Source: Peteryoungia ipomoeae (GTDB taxonomy: Bacteria > Pseudomonadota > Alphaproteobacteria > Rhizobiales > Rhizobiaceae). Taken from it: a stretch of DNA of 64,000 nt. The position numbers and the translations under genes were made by a program. The notes beneath the pieces are model-generated. The model saw nothing but the letters and a program-made list of their open reading frames with translations. It was not told where the DNA came from and searched no databases. Of this stretch, positions 1 through 7,721 are shown piece after piece. Every line of letters starts with the position of its first letter. The stretch's first letter is position 1. The stretch lies in contig NZ_STGV01000008.1 of assembly GCF_004912165.1 (NCBI RefSeq), forward strand, positions 96,306 to 160,305. The letters run 5' to 3'.

Positions 1-272
1 TCCTGATCCTGACGCCGGTTCTGATGCCGATCATCAAGCAGGCAGGCATTGATCCGGTCTATTTCGGCGTCATGTTCATCATGAATTGCTGTATCGGCCT
101 TATCACGCCGCCCGTGGGCGTGGTGTTGAACGTTGTCAGTGGCGTCGGCCGCGTGCCGCTGGGCAAGGTCGTGACCGGGGTGACGCCATTCCTGCTGGCA
201 CAGATCGCAGTCCTCATGCTGCTGGTCGTGTTCCCCGACATCGTCATCGTCCCAGCCCAGTGGCTGAGGTGA
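1..272 (+). CDS. dctM: TRAP transporter large permease DctM, C-terminal fragment
   Basis: This is the 3' end of a gene entering from the left edge; the open frame runs from base 3 without a needed start. About 90 residues remain, with two strongly hydrophobic membrane spans and the segment CCIGLITPPVGVVLN, which is typical of the last helices of DctM, the large ion-coupled membrane subunit of TRAP transporters. The family imports organic acids and sugar acids using a sodium gradient together with a periplasmic binding protein. Here the binding-protein gene follows 49 bases downstream on the same strand, so the two are very likely one operon. The small DctQ subunit would lie to the left or be fused. 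Only the C-terminus is visible, so substrate class cannot be inferred from this piece. Confidence 0.9.
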   Translation, partial: LILTPVLMPIIKQAGIDPVYFGVMFIMNCCIGLITPPVGVVLNVVSGVGRVPLGKVVTGVTPFLLAQIAVLMLLVVFPDIVIVPAQWLR

Positions 273-321
273 CGCTTACGCTATTCTACCGTCTCATCGT
301 CAATCCAAGGGAGGATATCTT

Positions 322-1326
322 ATGAGAAAAGTACTACTTGCAACCACTGCCATCGCGTTCGCCGTATCCGGTGCTGCCCCGGCATTCGCCGAATTCAACG
401 AGCGCACGATCCGCGTCTCGAACGGCATCAATGCCGATCACCCCGTCGGCAACGGTATCGATGCCATGCAGAAGTGCCTGGACGAGAAGTCCGGCGGCAA
501 GCTGAAGCTGCAGGCATTCTGGGGCGGCGCTCTTGGTGGTGACCTGCAGGCAACCCAGGCTCTCCGTTCGGGCGTTCAGGAAGCCGTCGTCACCTCGTCC
601 TCGCCGCTCGTCGGCATCGAGCCGGCGCTTGGCGTATTCGACCTGCCATTCCTGTTCTCTTCGGCTGAAGAGGCCTACAAGGTTCTCGACGGCGACTTCG
701 GCAACATGATGAACGAGAAGATGGCGGCCGTTGGTCTCGTCAATCTCGCTTACTGGGAAAATGGCTTCCGCAACCTGTCGAACTCGGTTCGCCCGGTCAC
801 CAAGTGGGAAGACTTCGAGGGCATGAAGGTTCGCGTCATGCAGAACAACATCTTCCTCGATACCTTCCAGAACCTTGGTGCCAATGCCACCCCGATGGCG
901 TTTGGCGAAGTCTTCTCGGCTCTGGAAACAAAGACGATCGACGCGCAGGAAAATCCCTATGTGACGATCGATACCTCGAAGTTCTTCGAGGTGCAGAAAT
1001 ACGTTACCGAGACCAACCACGCCTACACGCCGTTCCTCTTCCTCTTCTCCAAGGCAATCTTCGACACCTATACGCCTGAAGAGCAGGCAGCACTGCGTGA
1101 ATGCGCAGCGGTTGGCCGCGATGTCGAGCGTTCGGTCATCGCCGACCTCAACAAGACGTCGCTTGAGAAGATCAAGGAAGCAGGTCTTGAGGTGAATGTT
1201 CTGTCTGCCGACGAGCAGGCCCGCATTCGCGAGAAGTCCAAGGTGGTCTATGAAAAGCACAAGGATGCCATTGGCGCCGACGTCGTTGACCAGATCCTTG
1301 CCAAGATTGAAGAAGCCCGCAAGTAA
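322..1326 (+). CDS. dctP: TRAP transporter solute-binding protein (DctP family)
   Basis: The 334-residue product starts with a clear Sec signal peptide (about residues 1-23, cleavage after AFA), so it is periplasmic. The body has the DctP layout. The segment GMKVRVMQNN (around 170) carries the arginine that in this family salt-bridges the substrate carboxylate. It is followed by the ALETKTIDAQENP segment typical of binders for sugar acids and small organic acids. It would capture a carboxylated solute and hand it to the DctM permease encoded just upstream. A strong ribosome site (AAGGGAGG, 308-315) precedes the ATG. The order permease-then-binding protein is less common than P-Q-M. Substrate is not determinable from sequence alone. 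Confidence 0.93.
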   Translation: MRKVLLATTAIAFAVSGAAPAFAEFNERTIRVSNGINADHPVGNGIDAMQKCLDEKSGGKLKLQAFWGGALGGDLQATQALRSGVQEAVVTSSSPLVGIEPALGVFDLPFLFSSAEEAYKVLDGDFGNMMNEKMAAVGLVNLAYWENGFRNLSNSVRPVTKWEDFEGMKVRVMQNNIFLDTFQNLGANATPMAFGEVFSALETKTIDAQENPYVTIDTSKFFEVQKYVTETNHAYTPFLFLFSKAIFDTYTPEEQAALRECAAVGRDVERSVIADLNKTSLEKIKEAGLEVNVLSADEQARIREKSKVVYEKHKDAIGADVVDQILAKIEEARK

Positions 1327-1354
1327 GCGCGGTCATCTCTCTATCTGAAATAAG

Positions 1355-1391
1355 AAAGGCCCGTGATGCTCATGCGTCACGGGCCTTTTCC
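1355..1391. terminator. Intrinsic terminator after dctP
   Basis: A 12-bp perfect stem (AAAGGCCCGTGA at 1355-1366 with TCACGGGCCTTT at 1377-1388) is followed by a short T-run. It lies between the convergent dctP and DMT-transporter genes and can serve both strands. Confidence 0.85.
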
Positions 1392-1407
1392 TTGGTTTTA
1401 TCAGGGC

Positions 1408-2340
1408 TTATTCCGGGATTGCCGGCAGCACCTGGTCGCGCTTCTTCAACTGCTGCTCGCGGAAGAAGATGAACAGCCCCGAGCCGACGATCAGTGCAGC
1501 ACCAAACAGCATTGTTAGGCGCGGCACTTCATCGAAGAACAGCCAACCGAACACCACCGCCCACAGAAGCAGCGTGTATTGCAACGGCGCAACGGTCGCC
1601 GCATCTGAAATCTTGAGTGCACGGTTGACGAGCATATGCGCACTCATGGCAACAATCCCCAGAAGGCCGAGCAGAAGCAGTTCTGTCATCGATCCGATCG
1701 GTGCCCAGTCGAAGGGCGCGAAGACCAGGCCTGCCACGCCCGCACCAAGGATCTGAAACAGGACCAGAGTCTTGTCCGGGGTCGCACGCAGGCTTCGGCC
1801 TGAAAGCATCATGAAGGCGAAAGCGGCCGTGCCGACGACCGAGATCAGGGCCGGCATGGTGAACATCGCGCTGGACGGTTCAAGTGTGATGATGACGCCG
1901 ACAAAGCCGATGGCAATGGCTGTCCAGCGGCGCCATCCGACTTTCTCACCCAGCAGGAACGGCGCACAGGCTGCCACGTAGATCGGTGCGGCAAGCCAGT
2001 AGGTCATCACATCCGCAAGCGGCAGATACATCACTGCGTAGTAAAAGCTGAAGATCTCGACGGTTGAGAAGATCACGCGCGCGAGCTGCAGCCAAGGGCG
2101 TTCGGCGTCAACAATCGGTTTCCAGCCTGCCATGAACAGAAAGGGGGCAAGGATGATCAGAGCCGCGACACTGCGGATCAGGATGACCTGCCCAAGGCCG
2201 TAGCTTGCAACCAGCCATTTGCCCATGGCGTCATTGAGCGAGAAGAGCAGCATTCCGAGCAGCATGACGGCGGGACCGGCAAATGCAGCGAGACGGTGGG
2301 ATGTTGCGGGCAGCGAAGTGGTGGAAGCTGAAGAGGACAT
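1408..2340 (-). CDS. DMT-superfamily EamA transporter
   Basis: The 310-residue protein has ten predicted hydrophobic helices arranged as two EamA repeats, the pattern of drug/metabolite-transporter (RhaT/EamA-type) permeases that export or import small metabolites. The chosen ATG at 2340 begins MSSSAST just before the first membrane segment. An in-frame start at 2469 would add 43 polar residues that look non-coding, so I reject it. No strong ribosome site is visible before 2340. The C-terminus is a short basic/polar tail after the tenth helix. Neighbours (a TRAP system, converging) do not reveal the substrate. Family assignment is secure and function is otherwise unknown. Confidence 0.85.
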   Translation of the reverse strand: MSSSASTTSLPATSHRLAAFAGPAVMLLGMLLFSLNDAMGKWLVASYGLGQVILIRSVAALIILAPFLFMAGWKPIVDAERPWLQLARVIFSTVEIFSFYYAVMYLPLADVMTYWLAAPIYVAACAPFLLGEKVGWRRWTAIAIGFVGVIITLEPSSAMFTMPALISVVGTAAFAFMMLSGRSLRATPDKTLVLFQILGAGVAGLVFAPFDWAPIGSMTELLLLGLLGIVAMSAHMLVNRALKISDAATVAPLQYTLLLWAVVFGWLFFDEVPRLTMLFGAALIVGSGLFIFFREQQLKKRDQVLPAIPE

Positions 2341-2719
2341 TGTGGTTCCGAAGACGCAAGGTCGCGAAAAGAGCAAACGAATTGGCCAGGTCTGGATGTG
2401 AGCATCCAGCGAGCTCATCGGCAGGGTTTGATACCCTTTCGCAGCAACTGTTGTTACCACCTGAACCAAAAGCCCGATCGCACGTTGTCAGACAATCTGA
2501 ATAGTTTCAATCCCGAATAGCGAGTGGCAGGCAAGCGCAGGCTGTTCAAGCTATTTGGAACAGCGTTTTTTGCATCGACAGGATCAACGTTACCAAAACC
2601 CTAACGGGCTTCAACTTTAGCATACTAATCTAGTCGTGATTGTTGACGGCAGCCGCAAATGTGTCAAGAATGTGACGTCCGGGGATGAGCCCCGTCTGTC
2701 CATCTAGGGGAGAGCAGCG
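2341..2719. other. Intergenic region with two dyads, no clear gene
   Basis: This 379-base stretch separates the leftward DMT gene from a tiny rightward gene. I see no protein frame worth calling. It holds an 11-bp palindrome TTGTCAGACAA at 2485-2495, which resembles operators of GntR-type regulators. It also holds a stem GCTGTTC/GAACAGC at 2541-2564 followed at once by GTTTTTTG, which looks like an intrinsic terminator on the plus strand although no plus-strand protein gene precedes it. A small RNA ending near 2571 is possible. Confidence 0.5.
2485..2495. promoter_or_regulatory. Palindromic operator candidate
   Basis: TTGTCAGACAA is a perfect odd palindrome (five-base arms, one-base centre) about 145 bases upstream of the DMT-transporter start. 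The TTGTN-type dyad resembles sites bound by FCD-class GntR regulators. No such regulator is encoded in the window, so the assignment rests on shape only. Confidence 0.3.
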
Positions 2720-2854
2720 ATGTCTTTTGCAGATTTGAAGCGGGTAGAGCAACAGGGGTCGTGGCGCGCATCCGATGTTTGCCAGTCCCGCATTGCTATG
2801 GTCATCGCAGGGCTTAGCATCGGCTTCATCGCCATCCTTCTGGTGGCGCTCTGA
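2720..2854 (+). CDS. Small single-span membrane protein, unknown function
   Basis: A 44-residue frame starts with ATG preceded by a good ribosome site (AGGGGAGAG, 2706-2714) and ends at TGA 2852-2854. The first 25 residues are polar. The last 19 form one membrane span (AMVIAGLSIGFIAILLVAL) that ends at the C-terminus, giving a tail-anchored or single-pass inner-membrane miniprotein. It is followed 43 bases on by an intrinsic terminator, so it forms a complete monocistronic unit. I do not recognise the family. The combination of ribosome site, hydrophobic tail and dedicated terminator argues that it is real. Confidence 0.6.
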   Translation: MSFADLKRVEQQGSWRASDVCQSRIAMVIAGLSIGFIAILLVAL

Positions 2855-2897
2855 CGATATTCAGCGGCCATGCTGCTACACCAGTGTTGTAAAGCAA

Positions 2898-2930
2898 AAC
2901 GCCCGGATCTGTGATCCGGGCGTTGCTGTT
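2898..2930. terminator. Bidirectional intrinsic terminator
   Basis: A 12-bp stem (AACGCCCGGATC at 2898-2909, GATCCGGGCGTT at 2913-2924) with a 3-base loop lies between convergent genes, with T-rich bases on both sides. Confidence 0.8.
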
Positions 2931-2951
2931 TCGGTCTGTCGCAACTGCTAC

Positions 2952-3671
2952 CTATTCCTCGCGCTGGCCTGTGAGGCTCAGGAGAAGCTGGAAGAGATTG
3001 ACGAAGTTCAGGTAGAGCGAAAGCGCGCCGAACACGGCAAGCTTCTGCTGGCTCTCCTGATCATAGTTTTCGGCGTACTGCTGCTTGATGTTCTGGGTAT
3101 CCCAGGCGGTCAGGCCGACGAAGACGAAGACGCCAATGATGGAGATGGCAAACTGCAGCGCGCCCGAGCCGAGGAAAATGTTCACGATCGAGGCGATGAT
3201 GATGCCGATCAGGCCCATCATGAGGAAGGAGCCGAACTGCGCCAGATCACGCTTGGTCGTATAGCCATAGAGGCTCATCGCGCCAAACATGGTGGCGGTG
3301 ATGAAAAAGGTCCGCGCGATTGATGTCCCGGTGAAGACCAGGAAGACGGATGACAGCGACAGGCCCATCACGGCGCAGAAGGCCCAGAAGGTCATCTGAG
3401 CGGTTGACGCCGACATTGTCTGGATGCGGAACGAGAAAAAGAAAACAAAGGCGAGCGGCGCCAGCATCACGACCCACTTGAGAGGCGTCTGGAAGATCGG
3501 CACGTAAAGCGCCGGCGACTGGCTGACGATAAAGGCGATGAGGCCGGTGATGACAAGGCCAAGGCCCATATAATTATAGACGCGCAGCATATGCTGGCGA
3601 AGGCCCTCGTCGAAAAGGGCACCGGACTGTGCCTGGCTGGCATAGCCCCAACGGTTCTGCATGGGATCCAT
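2952..3671 (-). CDS. Bax inhibitor-1 / YccA family membrane protein
   Basis: This 239-residue protein has seven hydrophobic helices and the family's conserved C-terminal segment (LTAWDTQNIKQQYAE near residue 190, ending with a charged tail). BI-1/YccA proteins are inner-membrane proteins. The E. coli relative YccA modulates the FtsH protease, and other members behave as pH-sensitive calcium leak channels. The ATG at 3671 is chosen over a TTG two codons upstream because the ribosome site GGAGG lies 9 bases before this ATG. It is a single gene between a terminator and a sigma/anti-sigma operon. Family assignment is firm; the physiological role here is unknown. Confidence 0.9.
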   Translation of the reverse strand: MDPMQNRWGYASQAQSGALFDEGLRQHMLRVYNYMGLGLVITGLIAFIVSQSPALYVPIFQTPLKWVVMLAPLAFVFFFSFRIQTMSASTAQMTFWAFCAVMGLSLSSVFLVFTGTSIARTFFITATMFGAMSLYGYTTKRDLAQFGSFLMMGLIGIIIASIVNIFLGSGALQFAISIIGVFVFVGLTAWDTQNIKQQYAENYDQESQQKLAVFGALSLYLNFVNLFQLLLSLTGQREE

Positions 3672-3693
3672 ATTCAATTACCTCCTGACTGGA

Positions 3694-4467
3694 TCAATAA
3701 AGGGTACGCGCAAGCCGCCGTGCCTCATCGGCAAGACGGTCGGCCTGTTCGGTTTCGGAAATCAAGGCGTAGGCAACCTCGCCAATCTGCCAGTAAGCAG
3801 CTTTCGCGTTGTCGCTTTCCTGCATCAGCACTTGCTGGACGGCGAAAGCGCCCGGTCTTACGGCAAAGAGTGCCAAGCGACGGCCTTCTCCCGCTTCGAT
3901 CTCAAGCTCCACGCTTGGACCGAAGGTTGAGGGAAACACCTGTGCGTCACGTACGGACCAGTTCGCCGGCATCTGCGGTAACACGATTGCCGTTGCCGAG
4001 CGGATCTCGGCCGGATCAAACCGGTCCGTCGCCGAAAGCGACGAAATGTTTTCGCGAAGTTCGGCTGTTTGATGCGCACGGATGGCTTCCGCAACGAATT
4101 GCGGCGGCGGAACTGAGGCCACCACTTCGCCGATGCTTGCTGGCGCAATCCAGCCGTGAGCTATCCAACCTGCACCGACAAGAAGGACAATAGCCGCTGC
4201 GCGGCGGAAGATATCGACCGTCTGATGCCGGTTGATGGCGTTTTCCAGTTGCCGCGCCGCCTCTCTCGTATCTTGATGCGGGGTCGAAGCAGATCCGGCC
4301 AGCGCCAGGCGCAACTCATCGCGAATGCGCAGATCGGCCATCACCTTTGCAGCGCTTTCGGGGCTCTCGGACAGATAGGCTTCCACATCGATACGTCTGG
4401 AGACATCGAGTTGGTCATCGACATAGGCATGCAGATCAGCATCGATCACAGGATCAATTTGGTTCAT
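3694..4467 (-). CDS. Transmembrane anti-sigma factor
   Basis: The 257-residue product has an N-terminal cytoplasmic anti-sigma domain (residues 1-85, beginning DADLHAYVDDQLD), one membrane span near residues 90-112 and a C-terminal periplasmic domain. The domain lacks the His-x3-Cys-x2-Cys zinc motif of ZAS proteins. Its ATG at 4467 sits inside the end of the upstream sigma gene (14-base overlap) with ribosome site TTGGAGG 8 bases before it, so translation of the two is coupled. By family knowledge it would hold the co-encoded ECF sigma factor at the membrane until an envelope signal releases it. The periplasmic domain shows no recognisable sensor fold. Confidence 0.85.
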   Translation of the reverse strand: MNQIDPVIDADLHAYVDDQLDVSRRIDVEAYLSESPESAAKVMADLRIRDELRLALAGSASTPHQDTREAARQLENAINRHQTVDIFRRAAAIVLLVGAGWIAHGWIAPASIGEVVASVPPPQFVAEAIRAHQTAELRENISSLSATDRFDPAEIRSATAIVLPQMPANWSVRDAQVFPSTFGPSVELEIEAGEGRRLALFAVRPGAFAVQQVLMQESDNAKAAYWQIGEVAYALISETEQADRLADEARRLARTLY

Positions 4468-4999
4468 CGGATTTGCCTCCAACGATTCTCAGATGGGGGA
4501 GGGCATCCGTATCCCCTCCGGCTTCAAGGCTTCGCAAGCGCTGGCGAGCGCGCGAAAGCCTGGACATGAGCGTGCCGATCGGGATGCCGAGCGCATCTGC
4601 GGCCTCCTGATAGGTCAGCGCTTCGATGACGACAAGATGCAAGGCTTCTCTTTGCTCCGTCGGCAGATTGAGAAAGGCCTGCCGGATCTGCGAGAGCCGC
4701 GTTGCGTGCTCCTGGCCGGCGGGTGCGCTTGCCTCCGAAACCTCTGCAAACGCGGCCTCCCGTCCTTCCTTGGAGCGCACCACCCTCAATCGGTCGACAT
4801 GGGTGTTGTGCAAAATGGAGAGCAGCCAGTTGCGCAGGTTTCCTTCAGGGCGAAATGTCGATTTCTTTTCGAGGGCACGCACCAGCGTGTCCTGAACCAG
4901 ATCTTCCGCCTCATCTCTGTTTCTGACGAGCGAGTAGGCATAGCGGCGTAGAGCCGCCAGCTGCCCAAGAACATTGAAATGTGTCTTCGTCGTCTTCAT
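4454..4999 (-). CDS. ECF-type RNA polymerase sigma factor
   Basis: The protein has 181 residues with sigma region 2 (about 15-80, including RNRDEAEDLVQDTLVRAL and the NWLLSILHNTHVDRLR segment) and region 4 (about 108-160, with LPTEQREALHLV and the helix-turn-helix YQEAADALGIPIGTLMSRL). It lacks regions 1 and 3, as expected for the extracytoplasmic-function class. The start at 4999 (MKTTKTHFN) fits the family; an upstream ATG at 5062 would add 21 odd residues. It is the first gene of a two-gene operon with its anti-sigma. No NepR or PhyR homologue is adjacent, so this is not the general-stress EcfG itself. Confidence 0.9.
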   Translation of the reverse strand: MKTTKTHFNVLGQLAALRRYAYSLVRNRDEAEDLVQDTLVRALEKKSTFRPEGNLRNWLLSILHNTHVDRLRVVRSKEGREAAFAEVSEASAPAGQEHATRLSQIRQAFLNLPTEQREALHLVVIEALTYQEAADALGIPIGTLMSRLSRARQRLRSLEAGGDTDALPHLRIVGGKSDEPN

Positions 5000-5134
5000 G
5001 CCCCAATATACGAAAGCCGAATGACTTTTATTCCCGAGTGGTTCGGATTTTTTTACGGGCAATGTTCCGCACGCTTCGACAGGGAACCCCTGTCAGCTCG
5101 TGCGAGTTGAGGGCACACCACAAGGAGATGTGCT

Positions 5135-5305
5135 ATGAACAAAGATCTATCTGAGGATAAGACGAATGCCGGTACGCCTGCGGAAGACCTGCCGCCGGCC
5201 GGCCCGCACGAGACGCCGGAGCAAACCGACAAGATGAAGACGCCAGGAACAGGCTCGCTCAACGATGATGACGAAAACGATCTCGTTGATGTCGGTCCGG
5301 ATTGA
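5135..5305 (+). CDS. Small acidic hydrophilic protein
   Basis: A 56-residue frame begins at an ATG preceded by AAGGAG (5122-5127) and is followed by an intrinsic terminator 20 bases after the stop. The product is very acidic and rich in Pro, Asp and Glu, with no hydrophobic stretch and the tail DDDENDLVDVGPD, so it is probably a disordered cytosolic protein. Such small soluble proteins are common in rhizobial stress regulons. Upstream, GGAAC at 5083-5087 lies 17 bases before AGTT, one mismatch from the EcfG consensus GGAAC-N16/17-CGTT. That makes stress control possible but not shown. I do not recognise a named family. Confidence 0.6.
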   Translation: MNKDLSEDKTNAGTPAEDLPPAGPHETPEQTDKMKTPGTGSLNDDDENDLVDVGPD

Positions 5306-5325
5306 TTTTCCGGGAGCTGCATACC

Positions 5326-5356
5326 AAAAGGCCAGCGAACTCTTCGCTGGCCTTTT
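5326..5356. terminator. Bidirectional intrinsic terminator
   Basis: A 13-bp stem (AAAAGGCCAGCGA at 5326-5338, TCGCTGGCCTTTT at 5344-5356) with a 5-base loop sits between the convergent small acidic gene and the DUF475 gene. Confidence 0.85.
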
Positions 5357-5381
5357 GCATTAATCTTGCGATGTCCGGCGG

Positions 5382-6485
5382 TCAGATGTCGTTGCGGACA
5401 TTGTCATGCGCCAGGCGCTCTTCTTCTGCCAGTTCCTGCCTGTTGTAACGGACGGATGACCAGAAGGAGATGCCGATAAGAGCTGCACCGCCGAGGCCGG
5501 TGATCACCTCGGGGATATGCTGCAGGGTCTGCACATACATGATGACCGAGAGGATCAGGATTGCGTAGAACGCCCCGTGCTCAAGGTAGCGGTATTCGGC
5601 AAGCGTTCCCTTCTCGACCAGCATGATCGTCATCGATCGGACATACATGGCACCGATGCCAAGGCCGATTGCGATGATGAAGAGGTTCTGTGTCAGCGCG
5701 AAGGCGCCAATTACGCCATCGAACGAAAAGCTGGCATCGAGCACTTCAAGATAGATGAATGCGCCAAGGCCGCCTTTTGCAGCTTCGCTCATTGTCTTTT
5801 GCGATGCATCCAGCAAACCGCCCAGCACTTCAACCGCAAGGAAGGTCACAAGGCCGTAGATAGCCGAATAGACGAATGTCACCGCTTCCGCGCCTTCGAG
5901 CAGATTCGAGAAGAGCAGGATGAGCAGCAGAACCACCGCGATCTCGATCCCTTTCACGGAGGCCGAGCGGGCCATCCGCGATTCGATCACTTCGATCCAG
6001 TGGATTTCCTTCTCCTGGTTGAAGAAGTAGGAAAGGCCCACCATCATCAGGAAGGTTCCACCGAAGGCTGCGATCGGCAGATGCGCGTCGTTCATGATGC
6101 GCGCATATTCGGCAGGCTCGCGTGCAGCGAGCACGATCGCCTCAATCGGGCCAATGCCGGCCGCGATAACGACGATCAGAAGCGGGAAGACGATACGCAT
6201 GCCGAAAACGGCGATAATGATACCCCAGGTCAGGAAGCGATGCTGCCAGACCGGTGTCATGTCCTTGAGTTTGTTGGCGTTGACGATTGCGTTGTCAAAG
6301 GAAAGCGAGATTTCCAGAACCGCGAGCACGCAGCAGATGAAGAAGACGGTCGCCATGCCAGACAGCGTGCCACTCATCTGCCAGCCAAGGGCGGCTCCCA
6401 GAATGAGACCGGCAGCCGTGACAATGAATGCCCACTTGAAATAGCTGAGGGTCGTCGTCGTTGTGTCAGATGGAAGTGCGCTCAT
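5382..6485 (-). CDS. DUF475 integral membrane protein (TerC-like)
   Basis: The 367-residue protein has about nine membrane spans and the acidic motif LEISLSFDNAIVNA near residue 60. It also has a second related motif, LDASFSFDGVIGAF, near residue 250. Paired acidic SFDN/SFDG motifs in membrane helices are the signature of the TerC superfamily, to which DUF475 belongs; TerC relatives are implicated in metal (manganese or calcium) efflux and tellurite phenotypes. A ribosome site GGAGGT lies 9 bases before the ATG. It appears monocistronic. The metal-exporter role is inferred from the superfamily and no substrate has been shown for DUF475. Confidence 0.85.
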   Translation of the reverse strand: MSALPSDTTTTTLSYFKWAFIVTAAGLILGAALGWQMSGTLSGMATVFFICCVLAVLEISLSFDNAIVNANKLKDMTPVWQHRFLTWGIIIAVFGMRIVFPLLIVVIAAGIGPIEAIVLAAREPAEYARIMNDAHLPIAAFGGTFLMMVGLSYFFNQEKEIHWIEVIESRMARSASVKGIEIAVVLLLILLFSNLLEGAEAVTFVYSAIYGLVTFLAVEVLGGLLDASQKTMSEAAKGGLGAFIYLEVLDASFSFDGVIGAFALTQNLFIIAIGLGIGAMYVRSMTIMLVEKGTLAEYRYLEHGAFYAILILSVIMYVQTLQHIPEVITGLGGAALIGISFWSSVRYNRQELAEEERLAHDNVRNDI

Positions 6486-6726
6486 CGACGCTCACCTCCG
6501 GCCACCCGGTTGCCATGGGAGGGTGTGCGATGCGCCATAGACGCATGCGCTAGAAGCATGATCCAAGATTTCATGGGTTTAAATCCGCCGGCTGTTTGCT
6601 GGCGGTACCGACATCACGAGAGCGCCGTCAAACTCTCGCCAGAGGGGCCCGGCACCAGGTTTTGAGGCCGTACTCACGAAGATGTCACGGCAACTCACGA
6701 CCTAGTTAGCAAAAGGGGAGCCAAGG

Positions 6727-7182
6727 TCAAGATGCCGCGATAGACGGAGGGTTATTCCCTTGCACTTTGGCCTCGCAAAGCCGGATCTCCGGTAGAGGAG
6801 AAAGCGAATTGCTGACAGTGCAGATGCTATCTGCAAGCTCCACAATCGCCCGCTGATCCTCGGCAGATATCTGCCCCATCAAGGCAACCGTCACGATGAA
6901 CCGATCGATGCGATGGCTGCCGTCCTTGGCTTTTTCCGCGCTCGCTTCGACCCTTACCTCTTCGAAGCCATTGGCGTGTCCCAGTCGACGTGCAGCGATG
7001 CGAACACTCATGCTGATGCAGGCAACGAGCGAAGCGAGCAGGAGGTCGACGGGGTCGAAGCCAACATGCGAAGGTCCGGTGACGACCTCGATTTCGCCAC
7101 CGGAGGCGGACCGGACGCTCGGGTAGCCGGCACGTCCGAGCTTTGCCGTTGCCCCTATGACGCGCGCCTTGAGGTTAACCAT
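6727..7182 (-). CDS. OsmC/Ohr family protein
   Basis: A 151-residue OsmC-fold protein. It carries the two expected cysteines: one in the helix segment LLASLVACISMSVR and one near the end in DSICTVSNSL. These form the peroxidatic/resolving pair in OsmC and Ohr thiol peroxidases, which reduce organic hydroperoxides. The ATG at 7182 (MVNLKARVIG) is preferred because it matches the usual OsmC start and has AAGG just upstream. A longer frame to 7293 adds residues that would overlap the next gene. Its role as a peroxidase rests on the two cysteines. It could instead be a YhfA-type OsmC paralogue without tested activity. Confidence 0.85.
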   Translation of the reverse strand: MVNLKARVIGATAKLGRAGYPSVRSASGGEIEVVTGPSHVGFDPVDLLLASLVACISMSVRIAARRLGHANGFEEVRVEASAEKAKDGSHRIDRFIVTVALMGQISAEDQRAIVELADSICTVSNSLSPLPEIRLCEAKVQGNNPPSIAAS

Positions 7183-7238
7183 GCCTTGTCCATTCTCATG
7201 CTTGGCATCGTACCGAAGGCGCAAAGGGCGGCGTGTGC

Positions 7239-7640
7239 CTAAATGTTGTTGCCGATGCGCGCCGTGCCCGTTTGACCATTGTCGCGAATCCATTTCAAGG
7301 TGCGCTCACCGGTCCGGATCAGTTCAAAACACATGGGCGCGCCCTTGTACCAACTGGTGAACTGTTGGCAGAGGCGATTTCCCCGGATCCACCAGCGGCC
7401 CTTGTCATCGGGTTTTGCAAACCGCCCGAGACCAAGCGCTTCGCCAGACCCGTCAACCACACCGTTCGGTCGATAGTTGAGCGGGAATTCTCCCCCGAAT
7501 GGTGTCGCAAGGTAAATGCGCTTTCCGATGATATCTTCGCGAATGTCTGTAGCCGAATAGCGCTCGTTGGCGGATGCTCCAGCGACAGAAAGGGCGAGGG
7601 TTGCCGCCACAAGTCCCGACACTCTGACTGAATTGGCCAT
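7239..7640 (-). CDS. Exported small protein of unknown function
   Basis: The 133-residue product has a Sec signal peptide (about residues 1-25, ending AGASA) and a mature part rich in Gly, Trp and charged residues. There are two cysteines in RLCQQF and APMCFEL that could form a disulfide in the periplasm. The layout (repeated Gly-rich strands, then WW-x-RGNRLCQ) resembles small DUF995-like exported proteins of Rhizobiales, but I cannot confirm the family. The ATG at 7640 is supported by GGAG 9 bases upstream; the longer frame to 7703 has no such support. It shares direction with OsmC downstream and the two may be co-transcribed. Confidence 0.7.
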   Translation of the reverse strand: MANSVRVSGLVAATLALSVAGASANERYSATDIREDIIGKRIYLATPFGGEFPLNYRPNGVVDGSGEALGLGRFAKPDDKGRWWIRGNRLCQQFTSWYKGAPMCFELIRTGERTLKWIRDNGQTGTARIGNNI

Positions 7641-7721
7641 GGCAAATATCTCCATTAGGTGATCACCGGAGACGTCTACGATGGCAGAAAGCGAGCGGAT
7701 CAAAGAACGCGGCTTTGCACG

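Noticed and set aside
5065..5108. EcfG promoter in front of the small acidic gene and the sigma gene
   Set aside because: GGAAC is present on both strands but the -10 element deviates from CGTT; kept only as a remark.
5517..6665. 382-codon frame opposite DUF475
   Set aside because: Antisense to a convincing membrane-protein gene; composition is His/Asp/Arg-rich as expected for a shadow frame.
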